A DNA stretch of 49,780 nucleotides, taken from positions 1-49,780 of the forward strand of contig JAHFSU010000014.1 in the NCBI GenBank assembly GCA_023265595.1, in the 5' to 3' direction. The DNA comes from Deltaproteobacteria bacterium (GTDB lineage: Bacteria > UBA10199 > SPLOWO2-01-44-7). Position 1 is the stretch's first letter. Each line of letters starts with the position of its first letter. Under the pieces are notes generated by a model that saw only the letters and a list, made by a program, of their open reading frames with translations, had not been told where the DNA came from and ran no database searches. Positions 15,732 to 24,542 of the stretch are shown one piece after another. Made by a program: the position numbers and the translations under genes.

Positions 15732-16444
15732 AAATGATCACCGTTGCCAATCCCAAAGGGGGGAGCGGCAAAACGACAACAGCAGTGGAACTCTCGGCCA
15801 TTTTGGCGCTGCGGGGTTTGAATATTCTTTTGATCGACTTGGATCCAAGGCAGGATGCCTTGATCTCTTGTAAAATAAAACCGGAGGGTCTTTCTCTTGC
15901 AACCGATTTGGGAGAGATAGCCGCTATCTACGATTTTGTTTTTGTGGATACACCGACCGCAAAAAATGTGATGACAGAGCAGGCCATCTCTCTTTCCGAT
16001 GCACTCCTGATTCCGGTCGATTTCAGTGTTTCGGCCATTCGGGTTGCCAAACAATTTGCAGAAGAAATCTCTATCCCTTATTGGGTTCTTCCGACCCATT
16101 TTCGCGCCAGAACCCGCTTTGGAAAGGCCTATCTGGAAAATTTGACGCAGGAATTCGGTCCCAAATTACTTTCAAATCCGATTCACTCCTCCGTTAAATT
16201 TGCCGAATCGGCGGCAGAAGGAACTCCCCTTGCCCTTGTAGAGACTGAGGCGCGTGGTCTTGCCGACTATCGGCAGTTGGCAGAAATTTTTGTGAACCAA
16301 ATTGCCGGCCAAATTCAGATGCGCCCGAAAGATCTCTCTTTATTGCATCCGCTGCTTTCAGCAAAACCGGCGACAGAAAAAATCATCCCCGCCGAAGAGG
16401 GAGTTGATTTAAACGAGTTCGATGAGATGATGAAAGGAGTTTAA
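15728..16444 (+). CDS. ParA-family ATPase
   Basis: 238 residues from ATG 15728, which overlaps the preceding stop and has GGGAGG 8 nt upstream. Walker A is [11 protein letters not shown], with the signature Lys of the family; Walker A' is [11 protein letters not shown] and the Walker B strand is FVFVDTP. It is a small ParA-like ATPase without an N-terminal DNA-binding domain. Partner genes (parB or a small dimeric activator) are absent; the convergent neighbour is ispG, overlapped by 4 nt. Two co-translated MinD/ParA ATPases of different subtype suggest a dedicated positioning device. The C-terminal 40 residues, rich in acidic groups, have no match I know. Confidence 0.85.
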   Translation: MKMITVANPKGGSGKTTTAVELSAILALRGLNILLIDLDPRQDALISCKIKPEGLSLATDLGEIAAIYDFVFVDTPTAKNVMTEQAISLSDALLIPVDFSVSAIRVAKQFAEEISIPYWVLPTHFRARTRFGKAYLENLTQEFGPKLLSNPIHSSVKFAESAAEGTPLALVETEARGLADYRQLAEIFVNQIAGQIQMRPKDLSLLHPLLSAKPATEKIIPAEEGVDLNEFDEMMKGV

Positions 16445-17649
16445 TTTCCGAATTTCTGTTGGACGTAATCTTCGACCATCTTTTTGAAGGTCATCATCAT
16501 CTGCGGGCCTTCAAGGGTGGTCACTTTTTGGCCATCGATAAAGACCGGTGCCTTTGGGTTTTCACCACTTCCGGGAAGGCTGATTCCGATATCAGCCTGT
16601 TTCGATTCGCCGGGGCCGTTCACAATGCAACCCATCACCGCAATCTTTAATGTCTCCACCCCTTTCAATCCCTGTTTTTTCCAAACCGGCATTTTCTCTT
16701 TGAAAAATTGTTCCATCTCCTGCGTCATCTCCTGAAAAAGTGTGTTGGTGGTGCGGCCGCAGCCGGGGCAAGCGGTGACCGATGGCTGAAATTGGCGTTG
16801 GCCCAGCGCTTGCAAAATAAGTTGACAGACTCTCACCTCTTCGGTTCTGTCCCCATCGGGGGCCGGGGTTAGCGAAACACGAATGGTATCGCCGATTCCA
16901 TTTTGCAAAAGATTAGCCAAGGCCGCCGTAGAAGCGACCGCCCCTTTTGTCCCCATTCCCGCCTCCGTCAAACCGACGTGCAAAGCGTAATCACACTGAC
17001 TTGCCAAAAGGGTGTAGGCCTTAATCACATCCTGCACATGGCTCATCTTGACGCTGATCACAATTTTATTGGGGCTTAATCCATATTCATGCGCCATTTT
17101 GGCAGAGGTGAGGGCCGATTCACACAGGGCATCGACCATGATTTCTTCTGCCGATTTGGGTTTTTTGGAGCGCCCGTTTTCATCCATCAAACGGTTCAAA
17201 ATGCTTTGATCGAGAGAGCCCCAGTTGACACCGATGCGAACCGGTTTGTCATATTTCAAGGCCACCTCGATCATTTGCTTGAAATTTTTATCGTGTGTTT
17301 CGCCAAAGCCGACATTCCCCGGGTTGATCCGGTATTTATCGAGTGCTTCGGCGCAGGCCGGGACTTTGGTTAAGAGTGTGTGGCCGTTGTAGTGAAAATC
17401 GCCGATGATCGGTGTGGTGTAACCTTTGGCCAGCAATTTTTCTTTGATGTGGGGAATGGCAAGGGCCGCCGCTTCCACGTTTACGGTGAGCCGAACCAGT
17501 TCCGAGCCGGCATCGGCCAAGGCCACAACCTGTTGGAGGGAAGATTCAATATCGGCCGTGTCGGTGTTGGTCATCGATTGGATGACAACCGGATGATTCG
17601 CGCCCATTAAGACATTGCCGATTTTAACCTCTAGACTTTTGCGCCGCAT
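16441..17649 (-). CDS. ispG: 4-hydroxy-3-methylbut-2-en-1-yl diphosphate synthase (flavodoxin/ferredoxin)
   Basis: Sixth step of the MEP isoprenoid pathway: reductive ring opening of MEcPP to HMBPP by a [4Fe-4S] enzyme. 402 residues, the usual length for the two-domain bacterial form. Cluster ligands are all visible: Cys294 and Cys297 in CPGCGRT, Cys341 in GCIVNGPGE and Glu348. The N-terminal TIM-barrel motifs [12 protein letters not shown] and VNWGSLDQ are intact. The 3' end overlaps the ParA gene on the opposite strand by 4 nt. No other MEP gene lies in the window. Confidence 0.97.
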   Translation of the reverse strand: MRRKSLEVKIGNVLMGANHPVVIQSMTNTDTADIESSLQQVVALADAGSELVRLTVNVEAAALAIPHIKEKLLAKGYTTPIIGDFHYNGHTLLTKVPACAEALDKYRINPGNVGFGETHDKNFKQMIEVALKYDKPVRIGVNWGSLDQSILNRLMDENGRSKKPKSAEEIMVDALCESALTSAKMAHEYGLSPNKIVISVKMSHVQDVIKAYTLLASQCDYALHVGLTEAGMGTKGAVASTAALANLLQNGIGDTIRVSLTPAPDGDRTEEVRVCQLILQALGQRQFQPSVTACPGCGRTTNTLFQEMTQEMEQFFKEKMPVWKKQGLKGVETLKIAVMGCIVNGPGESKQADIGISLPGSGENPKAPVFIDGQKVTTLEGPQMMMTFKKMVEDYVQQKFGN

Positions 17650-17677
17650 GGAGGGGGAACTTAAAATGAAACCGCTT

Positions 17678-18439
17678 TTAGTGCAACCTCTTTTCGAAGG
17701 CCTCTTTTACGTTTTTTTGGCCTTGAAACCCAAGGTAGTCCAACACGCTATAAAAACGGTCTTTCATCGCCTGATTTTCCAATGTGCCGAAGCCGACTTG
17801 CCAAGGATTATCTCCCGGTTTGTTGGCTTGGGTGGCTTGGATAAAAAATAGGGAACTTTCTTTGGCGGCGTTTTGAAAGAGATAGAGGGCGCCAATCATC
17901 TCCGGTTGGATGAAGGGGGTTTTGAGCTCTTTGCTGTGGAGGTTCACTTTGTGTTTTTTCACCTCGGCAAGGTAGATTTTTTGCTGTTCCGCCGTTCTCT
18001 GCCATAGGCCTCCTTTTTGATAGAGGACATAAATTTGGGCGCCATCTACCAGAAGATTCCGAACTGTTTTGGCGCGGCTTGAAACGGTCTTTTCTATTGC
18101 CTTATTTTTTTTCAGACGCTCATGGATCAAACCTTCCGAAATGTTTTCTGCCGCAGTGCAAAGGGGGGTAATCGGCGCCGGGGTTAGGAAAACGACCATC
18201 AATTTCGATTGGGGGTCTTTTTTAAGTTCTTGGTCGAAAACATTTTCCATGGCTGTTTGAAGACCGACAAAAACGGCCCTCTTTTCTTCATCACTGCCGC
18301 TTTGTGAATAGACCCCATTTTTTTTGAGTATTTTTATAACATTCGTTGAGGGGATTTTATCCAAGAAGGTTTTTCCGGCTGCATGCAAGTGGGGCGGAAA
18401 AAATAAAAGGGCGATTGTAAAAAGAAGAATTTTTTTCAT
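17678..18439 (-). CDS. hypothetical secreted protein
   Basis: 253 residues, unrecognised. A clear signal peptide (MKK, hydrophobic [10 protein letters not shown], cleavage near HAA at about 21) predicts export to the periplasm. The mature part has alternating strands and helices; it contains four Phe-rich stretches ([37 protein letters not shown]) but no catalytic motif I can name. Its ATG overlaps the stop of the dehydrogenase gene (ATGA, 18436-18439), so it is probably translated from the same message. ispG follows 28 nt downstream on the same strand. Confidence 0.6.
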   Translation of the reverse strand: MKKILLFTIALLFFPPHLHAAGKTFLDKIPSTNVIKILKKNGVYSQSGSDEEKRAVFVGLQTAMENVFDQELKKDPQSKLMVVFLTPAPITPLCTAAENISEGLIHERLKKNKAIEKTVSSRAKTVRNLLVDGAQIYVLYQKGGLWQRTAEQQKIYLAEVKKHKVNLHSKELKTPFIQPEMIGALYLFQNAAKESSLFFIQATQANKPGDNPWQVGFGTLENQAMKDRFYSVLDYLGFQGQKNVKEAFEKRLH

Positions 18440-19464
18440 ATCGTTAAAATCACTTTGCCGAATTGTTTGCCCGTTTCGACATATTTGTGAGCCTCGGCGA
18501 TGTCTTTGAGAAGAAATTCCTTATCGATGACCGGTTTTAGTTTTTTCTGGCGGACAAAATTCATGATTTCAAAAAGCTCGCCGCGCGTGGCCATTGTGGA
18601 ACCGATGATTTGCTGGTGTTTGTAGAAAAGATGATTGAGATGAAGGCCCACCTCGGCGCCGGTGGTAGCGCCGCAAGTGACGATTTTGCCGCATTTGGCG
18701 AGACTTTTTAAACTCTCTTCCCATGTGGCTTTTCCCACATGTTCCACAACAATATCGACACCCCTTTTTTCGGTAAATTGTTTGACTGTCTCGGAAATCG
18801 GTTCTTTGTAATGATCGATCACAAAATCGGCCCCTAAAGCCTTTGCCTTTTCCAGTTTATCTTCACTGCCGGCCGTGGCGATCACCTTGGCGCCGTGGAG
18901 TTTGGCAATCTGGATTGCCGCGGAACCGATGCCGGAGCCGGCAGCGAGGACGAGCACAAATTGTTCCGGTTTGACCTGCGCCTTGGTCACCAGCATGTGC
19001 CATGCGGTCATGAAAACAAGCGGGATGGCCGCCGCTTCTTCATAAGTTAAATTTTTTGGGATCGGAATCACGTTGCGGCGATGGAAAACAGCCAGTTCGG
19101 CATCGCAACCGTTGCAGGTTTCTCCAATAATGCCGTATTCGTTACAAAGATTATCGTCGCCGTTGACACAAAATTCGCAATTGCCGCAACTCACATTGGG
19201 GATGATCATTACTTTGTCGCCAACCGTCAAATCTTTAATCCCCTCCCCTTTGCCGGCGATGACGCCGGCCCCGTCGGAGCCCGGAATCAATGGGAGGCTC
19301 ACTTTCCAACCCGGAATCCCCTGCCGAACCCAGACATCGAGATGGTTGATCGATGAGGCCTTCATCTGCACCAGCACATCTTGGTTGCCGCAAGAGGGAT
19401 CGGCCATCTCTTCATATTGAAGAACTTCCGGCCCGCCGTGCTTGTGAATTTGAACCCCCTTCAT
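18436..19464 (-). CDS. zinc-binding MDR-superfamily dehydrogenase/reductase
   Basis: 342-residue medium-chain dehydrogenase/reductase. The structural zinc lobe is complete: Cys93, Cys96, Cys99 and Cys107 (CGNCEFC...C). The nucleotide-binding motif AAGSGIGSAA (174-183) is present. At the place of the catalytic-zinc Cys the protein has Asn40 (SSINHLDVW), as in quinone reductase-like MDR members, so a classical alcohol dehydrogenase reaction is doubtful; a quinone or enoyl reductase role is as likely. It overlaps the secreted-protein gene downstream by 4 nt. The substrate cannot be read from the sequence. Confidence 0.9.
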   Translation of the reverse strand: MKGVQIHKHGGPEVLQYEEMADPSCGNQDVLVQMKASSINHLDVWVRQGIPGWKVSLPLIPGSDGAGVIAGKGEGIKDLTVGDKVMIIPNVSCGNCEFCVNGDDNLCNEYGIIGETCNGCDAELAVFHRRNVIPIPKNLTYEEAAAIPLVFMTAWHMLVTKAQVKPEQFVLVLAAGSGIGSAAIQIAKLHGAKVIATAGSEDKLEKAKALGADFVIDHYKEPISETVKQFTEKRGVDIVVEHVGKATWEESLKSLAKCGKIVTCGATTGAEVGLHLNHLFYKHQQIIGSTMATRGELFEIMNFVRQKKLKPVIDKEFLLKDIAEAHKYVETGKQFGKVILTI

Positions 19465-19553
19465 AAGGGAATCTCTATCGCCACTTAAAAATTTTGTAAA
19501 CTATTATGTTGACAGGCTCGGCGTTTCATTGAAAAAAAACAGGGGAGGGGTCC

Positions 19554-20030
19554 ATGAAACGCTTACTTATTTGTCTCGTCTTCTTTTTAAGCTTGGCCCA
19601 AACTGTTTTGGCCCAGACAAGAGATGGAGAAATTCAGGTTGTTGTCGGCAATGGCGCCGGATTGCGGAGTCCCGTCCGCTACGATCTCGACGGGGCCGTC
19701 GAATATTTTTTGAATGATAAAATCTCGTTCGGCCTCGATTTTGATGTTTTTTTACGTTCTCCCGTCTCCTACGATTTTTTGGGATTTGCCCGTTATCATT
19801 TTGAAATCCCCCGCTGGCCGAAATATTCCCCCTATGTCGGAGGTGGCGTGGGGGCCCTGATCAATACGCGTGGGCAGGGCTGGTTTGATCTGATGCTGCC
19901 CGAACTCGGGTTTTTATATGAATTTACCCCCCATTTTTATCTGGGTCCCAACATGTCGGTCCATCTTTTGAGCGGCACGAATGATACATGGGATGTTCAA
20001 GTACTGGCCCAAGCCGCATGGCGGTTTTAA
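19554..20030 (+). CDS. small outer-membrane beta-barrel protein
   Basis: 158 residues. The signal peptide (1-20, cleavage near VLAQ) is followed by alternating hydrophobic/aromatic strands (FGLDFDVFL, FARYHF, YSPYVGGGVGALI, FLYEF, FYLGPNMSV) and a C-terminal AWRF ending in Phe. The size suits an eight-stranded barrel of the OmpA/OmpW type. A strong GGGGAGGGG ribosome site precedes the ATG. No specific family is recognised. The gene is followed within 10 nt by the promoter of the Phd-like gene, so it seems to be a separate unit. Confidence 0.72.
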   Translation: MKRLLICLVFFLSLAQTVLAQTRDGEIQVVVGNGAGLRSPVRYDLDGAVEYFLNDKISFGLDFDVFLRSPVSYDFLGFARYHFEIPRWPKYSPYVGGGVGALINTRGQGWFDLMLPELGFLYEFTPHFYLGPNMSVHLLSGTNDTWDVQVLAQAAWRF

Positions 20031-20039
20031 AACAGGCCA

Positions 20040-20073
20040 TTGACAGACTATTTTAAAGACTATTATAATAGTC
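20040..20073 (+). promoter_or_regulatory. consensus sigma-70 promoter with palindromic operator, probably giving a leaderless mRNA
   Basis: TTGACA (20040-20045) and TATAAT (20064-20069), both perfect, spaced 18 bp. The -10 box lies inside a perfect 16-bp palindrome GACTATTATAATAGTC (20058-20073), and a further half-site GACTATT lies at 20046-20052. The expected transcription start is at or next to the A of ATG 20076. This is the layout of an autorepressed antitoxin operon. Confidence 0.75.
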
Positions 20074-20075
20074 CT

Positions 20076-20417
20076 ATGGATACGAGCCTTTTGAACATCG
20101 ATTTTGAACCGCTGACGGAGGTGAAGGCTAAATTTTCCGAAAAGGTGGCGCTGGTCAGTCAGAAAAAACGCCTTTTAGCCATTACCCTGAACGGCAAGCC
20201 CAAGGTGATGCTCGTCCCTTACGATGCCTTTTTGGGATGGCTGACTGATCAACAGGCAGCCTATGAGCCGCGTCGGATGACTCTGAAAGAATGGGAGAAG
20301 GAATCAAAAAAATGGCGTGAAGTCGTCGGCTCCGTTAAAAATCTTTTTGATCTTTCCAAGCTGGAGCGAAAAGGCCAAAAACCGCATAAACAAAATGTCC
20401 TTAAAAAATTTAAATAG
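20076..20417 (+). CDS. Phd/YefM-like antitoxin-type protein
   Basis: 113 residues. The core 'LITLNGKPKVMLVPYDAF'-like segment (here AITLNGKPKVMLVPYDAF, about residue 35-52) and the preceding EVKAKFSEKVALVSQ helix match the Phd/YefM DNA-binding fold of type II antitoxins. The ATG at 20076 lies about 6 nt after a perfect -10 box; an in-frame TTG at 20040 would overlap the -35 box and is rejected. No RelE/ParE/Doc-like toxin gene follows; a repeat element lies downstream. It may be a solitary regulator, or the toxin may have been lost. The basic C-terminal 45 residues are longer than in many antitoxins. Confidence 0.65.
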   Translation: MDTSLLNIDFEPLTEVKAKFSEKVALVSQKKRLLAITLNGKPKVMLVPYDAFLGWLTDQQAAYEPRRMTLKEWEKESKKWREVVGSVKNLFDLSKLERKGQKPHKQNVLKKFK

Positions 20418-20434
20418 CCTTCAAAAAGTCTTAT

Positions 20435-20546
20435 GGGTGCCTCTAAAAACCGTTCATGGTTCGACAAGCTCACCATGAGCGGTTATTAAGGCTCACCATG
20501 AGCGGTTATTAAGGCTCACCATGAACGGTGGTTTTTAGAGGCGCCC
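20435..20546. repeat. MITE-like element: terminal inverted repeats with internal 23-bp tandem repeats
   Basis: The left end (20435-20460) and right end (20518-20546) are inverted copies, both carrying GCCTCTAAAAACC and GTTCATGGT and differing by one base and a 3-nt insertion. Between them, a 23-bp unit starting GCTCACCATGAGC is repeated at 20468-20490 and 20491-20513, with a partial third copy from 20514. The core TTCGACAAGCTCA (20460-20472) recurs inverted at 27500-27512. No open reading frame of its own. Confidence 0.8.
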
Positions 20547-20565
20547 TTATGCTAAAACAAAGACT

Positions 20566-22179
20566 ATGTCCATTACCCCGCGTGAAGAGCTTTTAGATTT
20601 ACAAAAAAAACTCTATCGCCAAAATAAAAGGCTGATTGAAGAATCCATTCTGATCAAGGAGCCCGACTTCGCCCGTTATGAAGAGGCCTATAACCGGTTT
20701 ATCAGAAATTATCGCTCCGTTTCGAGCATTGAAGAGATGTTGGCCACCGTCCGAGAGGCCGATATCATTTATGTCGGCGATTATCATACCTGCAACCAAT
20801 CCCAACGCTCTTTTTTGAGGATTTTGAAGGAGATCACGCCAAAATCTAAAAACTACAGGATTGGGCTGGAATTGCTTCACAAACGTCACCAACCGGCCAT
20901 CGATCAATTTTTGAAAGGGAAAATATCCGAAGAGCATTTTTTAAAAAAATCGGGCATTAAAAAACATTGGGTTTTTGATCTTTGGGAAAATTTTAAACCC
21001 CTTTTTGACTTCGCAAAATATCATGAGATCCCCATTTTTGGAATCGATGCGGCCCAAAAAGAGGCCAACCTTAAAGAGAGAGACCGAGAAACCGCAAGGC
21101 TTCTTGCTCGTCTGGTCGAAACAGATCCGGAAAAAAAGATTTTTGTTTTTATCGGCGATTTACATATTGCGCCGTCCCATCTTCCTTTCGAAGTGGCAAG
21201 AGAACTTAAAAAATTGGGACTCCAGAAAAAAGAACTGATTTTGTATCAGAACAGCGAGCCGATTTATTGGCGTTTAGCCAAAGAAGGATTGGAAGATAAG
21301 GTGGAAGTAGTGCGAATAAATGAAAAAAGTTTTTGCCGCATGCACACCCCGCCCGTTGTTTGCCAGCGTTCCTATCTGAATTGGCTCGAACATGAAGAGG
21401 GGGAAATCGATTATGCCGACGCGAAACACAGTTTTGTCGAGCTGATCGACCGGATCAGCCATTTTTTAAAAATCGATGTCGGTGATGAAAAAGAAAATGT
21501 CGAGGTCTTCACCTGCGGCGATCTCTCGTTTTTGAGCCGGATCCAGTCGAGCCGGCGTTTTTCACCGGAAGAAATCAAAATCATTAAACAGCAGATCATT
21601 GCGAGCCAAAGCTATTATATCCCGAAGCTTCGTTTTGTTTACCTCTCCAACATTTCGCTTAATCATGCGGCCGAGGAGGCTGCCCATTTCATCAAGCATA
21701 TCTGTTCCGGTGAGGAGAGGGGACGCGATCCCTTTGACGCCTTTTACGCCAACATTTTACATGAGGCGCTCGGATTTTTCGGATCCAAAATCATCAATCA
21801 CAAACGGAAATGTTATCACGAAAAAGATTTCGAAAAATTGATCCACTATTTTCAATCGATGACGCGGCAGGGGGAGAGACATCTGGAATATGAAACAGCG
21901 CTTCTTGTGGCCCAATGCAAAAAAATGGAAGAGGATGGGGAGGCCTTAAGCGATATGGCTGTTTTCAAAAAACGAAACGATCTTTTTTTCACAGTGACCC
22001 ATGCCTTGGGCTACATGCTCGGCGATAATCTCTATTATGCCCTTTTGGATGGAGCCGTGACAAAAACAGAAGTGCGTCATCTTTTTTATGATCCGTGGAA
22101 AGGCTTTGGCAAACCGTTTCAATCTTACTGGACACTCCTCACCAAAGTGCACACCGTCAAAATTCCTAAGAGGATGTAA
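20566..22179 (+). CDS. ChaN/TIKI-superfamily protein
   Basis: 537 residues, no signal peptide. The first 240 residues carry the ChaN/TIKI (erythromycin-esterase-like) signature: GDYHTC (71-76), GLELLH with Glu102, GIDAAQ with Asp161, and GDLHIAPSH (197-205). ChaN binds haem and TIKI proteins are metal-dependent peptidases; the His/Glu/Asp set here would suit a metal site. The C-terminal 300 residues, with HAAEEAAHFI and an aromatic-rich end, are unrecognised. Known ChaN proteins are exported lipoproteins; the lack of a signal here is odd and suggests a cytosolic enzyme. Isolated by repeats upstream; 110 nt to the next gene. Confidence 0.8.
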   Translation: MSITPREELLDLQKKLYRQNKRLIEESILIKEPDFARYEEAYNRFIRNYRSVSSIEEMLATVREADIIYVGDYHTCNQSQRSFLRILKEITPKSKNYRIGLELLHKRHQPAIDQFLKGKISEEHFLKKSGIKKHWVFDLWENFKPLFDFAKYHEIPIFGIDAAQKEANLKERDRETARLLARLVETDPEKKIFVFIGDLHIAPSHLPFEVARELKKLGLQKKELILYQNSEPIYWRLAKEGLEDKVEVVRINEKSFCRMHTPPVVCQRSYLNWLEHEEGEIDYADAKHSFVELIDRISHFLKIDVGDEKENVEVFTCGDLSFLSRIQSSRRFSPEEIKIIKQQIIASQSYYIPKLRFVYLSNISLNHAAEEAAHFIKHICSGEERGRDPFDAFYANILHEALGFFGSKIINHKRKCYHEKDFEKLIHYFQSMTRQGERHLEYETALLVAQCKKMEEDGEALSDMAVFKKRNDLFFTVTHALGYMLGDNLYYALLDGAVTKTEVRHLFYDPWKGFGKPFQSYWTLLTKVHTVKIPKRM

Positions 22180-22291
22180 TTCACGAGGTATCCCCTCCAT
22201 ACAGCCGGCGGGCAGGCGGTTTCTCATGAAGGGACTGTGGATAGGCAACTTTTTTTGGGATTTGCCGATAATGGTAGTAGGAGAAAATAAT

Positions 22292-22789
22292 ATGGACCCT
22301 ATCACTTTAGGTGCAGGTATTGCGGCCCTTTTAGCTTGGGCTTTTTCGAGCGGCTGTGTAACCCTTAGCAAGGAAGAAAGAGAGGGGGGTGAACCGGTAT
22401 GGAAGGGCCTGAAAAAGGAACAGTTTACAGTAAAAGGGCCTTGCATATCGGAGGATGAATATATGGCGCCAGCTGACATGCGTGAAACAATCGCCCAGAT
22501 GAAAGCGCAAAGTTATGCAACAAATAGGGCCTTGCTTTTGTGGCTGACACAAGAGGACGCCGGGAAATTATGCCGAGGCAAAATAATCGATGGCGGGATA
22601 AGTACAAAATCGTATTTTAGTTTTCAAACACCGGTCGAAATCTGCTCCGACGGGGAAAGTCCGCGTGGCGTTGTCGATGTGACTTCATTTGGTTTTACCT
22701 GTTCAAAAAAACCATGCAGCGAGGCATGGATAAAAAGCACAAACAACATAATTTCCGCCTGTATTCCTCCGGGCGTTAAAGTGGAATAA
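22292..22789 (+). CDS. hypothetical protein, possible lipoprotein
   Basis: 165 residues from ATG 22292, chosen because AGGAG lies 8 nt upstream. The N-terminus is hydrophobic (LGAGIAALLAWAFSSGC), ending in a Cys that could be lipidated, although the lipobox is weak and no basic residue precedes the hydrophobic core. A start at 22226 (MKGLW) would add a basic residue but lacks a ribosome site. Six Cys in the rest (for example KGPCIS, KLCRG, EICSDG, FTCSKKPCS, SACIPP) suggest disulfides in an oxidising compartment. It lies 15 nt before the putative metallopeptidase gene, so the two are likely co-expressed. Confidence 0.6.
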   Translation: MDPITLGAGIAALLAWAFSSGCVTLSKEEREGGEPVWKGLKKEQFTVKGPCISEDEYMAPADMRETIAQMKAQSYATNRALLLWLTQEDAGKLCRGKIIDGGISTKSYFSFQTPVEICSDGESPRGVVDVTSFGFTCSKKPCSEAWIKSTNNIISACIPPGVKVE

Positions 22790-22804
22790 TAAATTGGAGG
22801 TTTT

Positions 22805-23614
22805 TTGACCGTCAAAGCAACAATCAGAGTGCACAATCAGCCGTTCGAAGTTGTTTCCTCGCGTCCATTAACAGAGGGACAAATATCCTATCTTGAGTCC
22901 GCGTTTGAAGAATACAGTCCTTTCGCCGCCAAAGCGTTGTCGCAGGGAAAATTTGCTGAGCCGCCAGTCCGCATTATTGCCGTGCCAAAAAGTGACTGGT
23001 TCCAATTCCCCCGTTATTTTCAGTCCGGGCTGATAGAGCCTTTTCTCCCAAAAAATCATCTGGATTATGAGCGCGCGATGTATCAGTGCATGGACAATCA
23101 ATTATTTTTGGATATCGAGAGAATCCCAAATCTTTCACCGGAAGAGGCGGTAAAAAAGAAGTATCCAAACCTCAATTGGTTAAAAGTATCGCCCGATTCC
23201 TATCAGCAATTAGTGGACCCATTTCTTACTCCACGTCGGGAGATGATGCACGAATTTGCTCATGCCATAGATGACTTCGGGTCGCAGGAAATTGTCCTCT
23301 CCCCTTTGGGCCCATTCGAAATCGGTCGGGCGTCACAAAATGTCAGTCTATTCCCCTACCAAACAGGATGGGTTGACCTTGGGAGCGCGTTATATTTGGG
23401 TAATTACTTCAGTATTGACCAGACGGATTCTCCCGTTGAATGGTTTGCCGCGATTGCTGCCTGTCAACATGACAAATATCGTGATAAAAGGGGATGCGTA
23501 AGCCCAAATGGATCGATGACCGGTTTTGCCACCGCGGTTCAAACTTACTTAGATGGTCTTCCGGATCCCGGCACTGAAACTTGGAGAGGGTCGTGGATCG
23601 ATTTTTCATTTTGA
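22805..23614 (+). CDS. putative zinc metallopeptidase (HExxH)
   Basis: 269 residues, TTG start at 22805 with GGAGG 4 nt upstream. The zinc motif is MMHEFAHAID, with His149, Glu150 and His153. A downstream SPVEWFAAI with Glu212 could supply the third ligand, as in the lethal-factor/Pro-Pro endopeptidase type where a Glu follows in an E-x-F-A context. No signal peptide is seen at this start. The rest of the protein is not recognised. It follows the Cys-rich possible lipoprotein closely. A peptidase role rests on HExxH plus Glu alone; a structural comparison would decide the family. Confidence 0.7.
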   Translation: MTVKATIRVHNQPFEVVSSRPLTEGQISYLESAFEEYSPFAAKALSQGKFAEPPVRIIAVPKSDWFQFPRYFQSGLIEPFLPKNHLDYERAMYQCMDNQLFLDIERIPNLSPEEAVKKKYPNLNWLKVSPDSYQQLVDPFLTPRREMMHEFAHAIDDFGSQEIVLSPLGPFEIGRASQNVSLFPYQTGWVDLGSALYLGNYFSIDQTDSPVEWFAAIAACQHDKYRDKRGCVSPNGSMTGFATAVQTYLDGLPDPGTETWRGSWIDFSF

Positions 23615-23678
23615 GTTTACCTTCTCTTTTCTTATGAGGGCTTGATTTTTCTCTCTTAATGCGTTTTAAGGCGAGCCC

Positions 23679-24542
23679 GTGAATCATTCCAAAACATTTC
23701 GAGAACTGTTGAAGAAAAGGCCGCTCGTTTTACCGGGCATTTTTAATCCTTTGGTGGGGCTGGCCGCCAAAAAAGCCGGGTTCAAAGGTTTATATCTTTC
23801 CGGTGGCGCCCTGTCGGCTTCGCTGGGTCTGCCGGATATCGGGCTTATTACTCTCAATGAGCTGGCCGCGCATGCAAGGGCCATCGTGCGCGCAACGGAA
23901 CTGCCATTACTCGTCGATGCCGATACCGGTTTTGGCGAGGCGGTGAATGTTTATCGAACGGTTCAAGTTTTAGAAGAGTCGGGTGTAGCCGGATTGCATA
24001 TCGAAGATCAAATTTTGCCCAAACGCTGCGGCCATTTGGAAGGGAAAGAGCTGGTCTCAAAAGAGGCGATGTGTGAAAAAATCGCTGCGGCGGTTGCGGC
24101 GCGTAAATCAAAAGATTTTTTTCTGATGGCCCGTACCGATGCGCGCAGCGTCGAAGGTCTGGAAAACGCCGTTGTGCGCGCTAAGGCTTACCTCAAAGCC
24201 GGTGCTGATGGGCTTTTCCCTGAGGGGCTTCAATCGTCGGAAGAATTTAAAAAGTTCGCCGGACACTTTTCTAAAACACCTCTTCTTGCCAACATGACTG
24301 AATTTGGTAAGACCCCTTTCATTGACACGGATCAGTTTGACAAATTGGGTTATTCCATTGTTATCTTTCCTGTCACCGCTTTGCGATTGGCGATGAAGGC
24401 GGTTGAAGAGGGCTTTGACGAGATAAAGAAAAAGGGGACGCAAAAAAATATTGTGAATAAAATGCAGACCCGCAAAGAACTTTATCAATTATTGGATTAT
24501 GAAAAACAGGTGCAGTTGGATAAAAGGGTGAGATACAAATGA
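23679..24542 (+). CDS. prpB: 2-methylisocitrate lyase
   Basis: Last step of the methylcitrate cycle: cleaves 2-methylisocitrate to pyruvate and succinate. 287 residues. Motifs: metal-binding DADTGFG (80-86), HIEDQ (108-112) and the active-site loop PKRCGH with catalytic Cys117, followed by SKEAM, all as in PrpB rather than isocitrate lyase. The GTG start at 23679 has AAGGCGAG just upstream. The gene overlaps prpC by 4 nt (ATGA), so the two are co-translated. Confidence 0.93.
   Translation: MNHSKTFRELLKKRPLVLPGIFNPLVGLAAKKAGFKGLYLSGGALSASLGLPDIGLITLNELAAHARAIVRATELPLLVDADTGFGEAVNVYRTVQVLEESGVAGLHIEDQILPKRCGHLEGKELVSKEAMCEKIAAAVAARKSKDFFLMARTDARSVEGLENAVVRAKAYLKAGADGLFPEGLQSSEEFKKFAGHFSKTPLLANMTEFGKTPFIDTDQFDKLGYSIVIFPVTALRLAMKAVEEGFDEIKKKGTQKNIVNKMQTRKELYQLLDYEKQVQLDKRVRYK

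Noticed and set aside
20261-20476. Minus-strand frame starting MVSLSNHERF
   Set aside because: Start is encoded by the dispersed repeat and the rest is antisense to the Phd-like gene; such starts are known artefacts of this repeat.
22181-22240. TTCACGAG ... CTCATGAA as a terminator after the ChaN-like gene
   Set aside because: Loop too long, one imperfect pair and no T-run.
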